Below, in pieces: positions 5,540 through 5,711 of a stretch of DNA of 5,711 nucleotides. A program made the position numbers and the translations under genes. The DNA lies in contig CAISZB010000123.1 in assembly GCA_903889845.1 (NCBI GenBank), forward strand, positions 1 to 5,711, given 5' to 3'. Positions within the stretch are counted from its first letter, which is position 1, and each line of letters opens with the position of its first letter. The notes below the pieces were generated by a model that searched no databases, had not been told where the DNA came from, and worked only from the letters and a program-made list of their open reading frames with translations. The stretch is from an uncultured Verrucomicrobium sp. Lineage in GTDB: Bacteria > Verrucomicrobiota > Verrucomicrobiia > Methylacidiphilales > GAS474.

Positions 5540-5581
5540 CGCGGCCGAACAGCGCACCGGGAACCTTTCGCGTCGGCCGCG
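5540..5581. repeat. GC-rich 9-bp inverted repeat between two co-oriented genes
   Basis: CGCGGCCGA (5540-5548) and TCGGCCGCG (5573-5581) are perfect complements around a 24-nt loop, in which CGC (5553-5555) and GCG (5570-5572) could add three pairs. There is no T tract, so it is not a standard intrinsic terminator. It lies 24 bp past the adenylyltransferase stop and 30 bp before the next start codon. Confidence 0.5.
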
Positions 5582-5598
5582 GTCCTTCCGGTCCACAA

Positions 5599-5604
5599 GG
5601 GAGG
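5599..5604 (+). promoter_or_regulatory. Strong Shine-Dalgarno site
   Basis: GGGAGG lies seven bases before the ATG at 5612 and fixes that start. It is the only canonical ribosome binding site before any chromosomal gene in the window. Confidence 0.85.
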
Positions 5605-5611
5605 ATCAACC

Positions 5612-5711
5612 ATGAATTCCATCGCCGATCACTTTCACGATGGCGGCTTCGTCATGTTTCCGACGCTCGCGTTTGGCATCCTGATGCTCGCCGTGGCCGT
5701 GCGGTACGCCG
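5612..5711 (+). CDS. N-terminus of a probable membrane protein, possibly MotA/TolQ/ExbB-like (partial)
   Basis: Thirty-three codons are visible before the window ends. A short polar start (MNSIADHFHDGG) leads into a hydrophobic segment (FVMFPTLAFGILMLAVAV) with Arg-Tyr after it. The pattern 'polar start, GG, xMxPxL, one long helix, then a basic or acidic residue' is common at the N-terminus of MotA/TolQ/ExbB proton-channel proteins, which form the stator of energy-transducing complexes in the inner membrane. That assignment rests on a short stretch and is tentative. That it is a real gene with a membrane-spanning start is well supported by the strong Shine-Dalgarno site and G/C-rich third codon positions. 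It is co-oriented with the adenylyltransferase but 96 bp downstream, with an inverted repeat between them, so a shared transcript is uncertain. Confidence 0.65.
   Translation, partial: MNSIADHFHDGGFVMFPTLAFGILMLAVAVRYA

Noticed and set aside
1..5711. CRISPR arrays, tRNA or rRNA genes, toxin-antitoxin or defence cassettes
   Set aside because: I saw no regularly spaced repeats beyond the two copies at 47-90, no tRNA-like cloverleaf and no rRNA sequence. The PIN domain present is fused to PhoH in a housekeeping-type protein, with no antitoxin-like partner gene found upstream.

Overview
This is a GC-rich bacterial chromosomal segment. It carries five complete housekeeping-type genes, one gene start running off the right edge, and what looks like the end of an insertion sequence at the left edge. 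The high G/C content at third codon positions, the absence of Shine-Dalgarno motifs before all five complete genes, and the mixture of single-gene transcription units recall Verrucomicrobiota or a related PVC/Acidobacteriota-type genome. There is no rRNA or lineage marker here, so that placement is a low-confidence guess.

Layout from left to right. Positions 1-97 look like the end of an IS21-like element reading leftward: two 21-bp direct repeats at 23-bp spacing, and an ATG with a ribosome binding site exactly at the window edge on the minus strand. Positions 98-245 may be the surviving 3' tail of a plus-strand gene cut by that element. A strong bidirectional terminator (281-311) follows, then a PIN-PhoH ATPase gene on the minus strand (329-1915). 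Its roughly 235-bp upstream region holds a predicted leader hairpin and two DnaA-box-like sequences. Next is a minus-strand terminator (2153-2185) and a small cyclophilin gene (2202-2735, minus). A 228-bp divergent intergenic region contains a 16-bp near-perfect palindrome and a five-run G-quadruplex motif. It separates the cyclophilin from a single-domain response regulator (2964-3401, plus), which converges on a ribonuclease D gene (3497-4621, minus). Only 57 bp divide ribonuclease D from a divergent MoeB/ThiF-type E1-like adenylyltransferase (4679-5515, plus). A 9-bp GC-rich inverted repeat then precedes the start of a probable membrane protein, possibly MotA/TolQ/ExbB-like (5612 to the edge).

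The genes do not form an obvious pathway. PhoH and ribonuclease D are both linked to RNA metabolism, the cyclophilin assists protein folding, the receiver protein is a signalling module without a visible partner kinase, and the MoeB-like protein activates a sulfur-carrier protein that is not encoded here. Most genes appear to be separate transcription units. I see no convincing new multi-gene system. The items most worth a second look are the insertion-sequence end with its possible gene disruption, the G-quadruplex motif before the response regulator, and the structured, DnaA-box-containing region upstream of PhoH.
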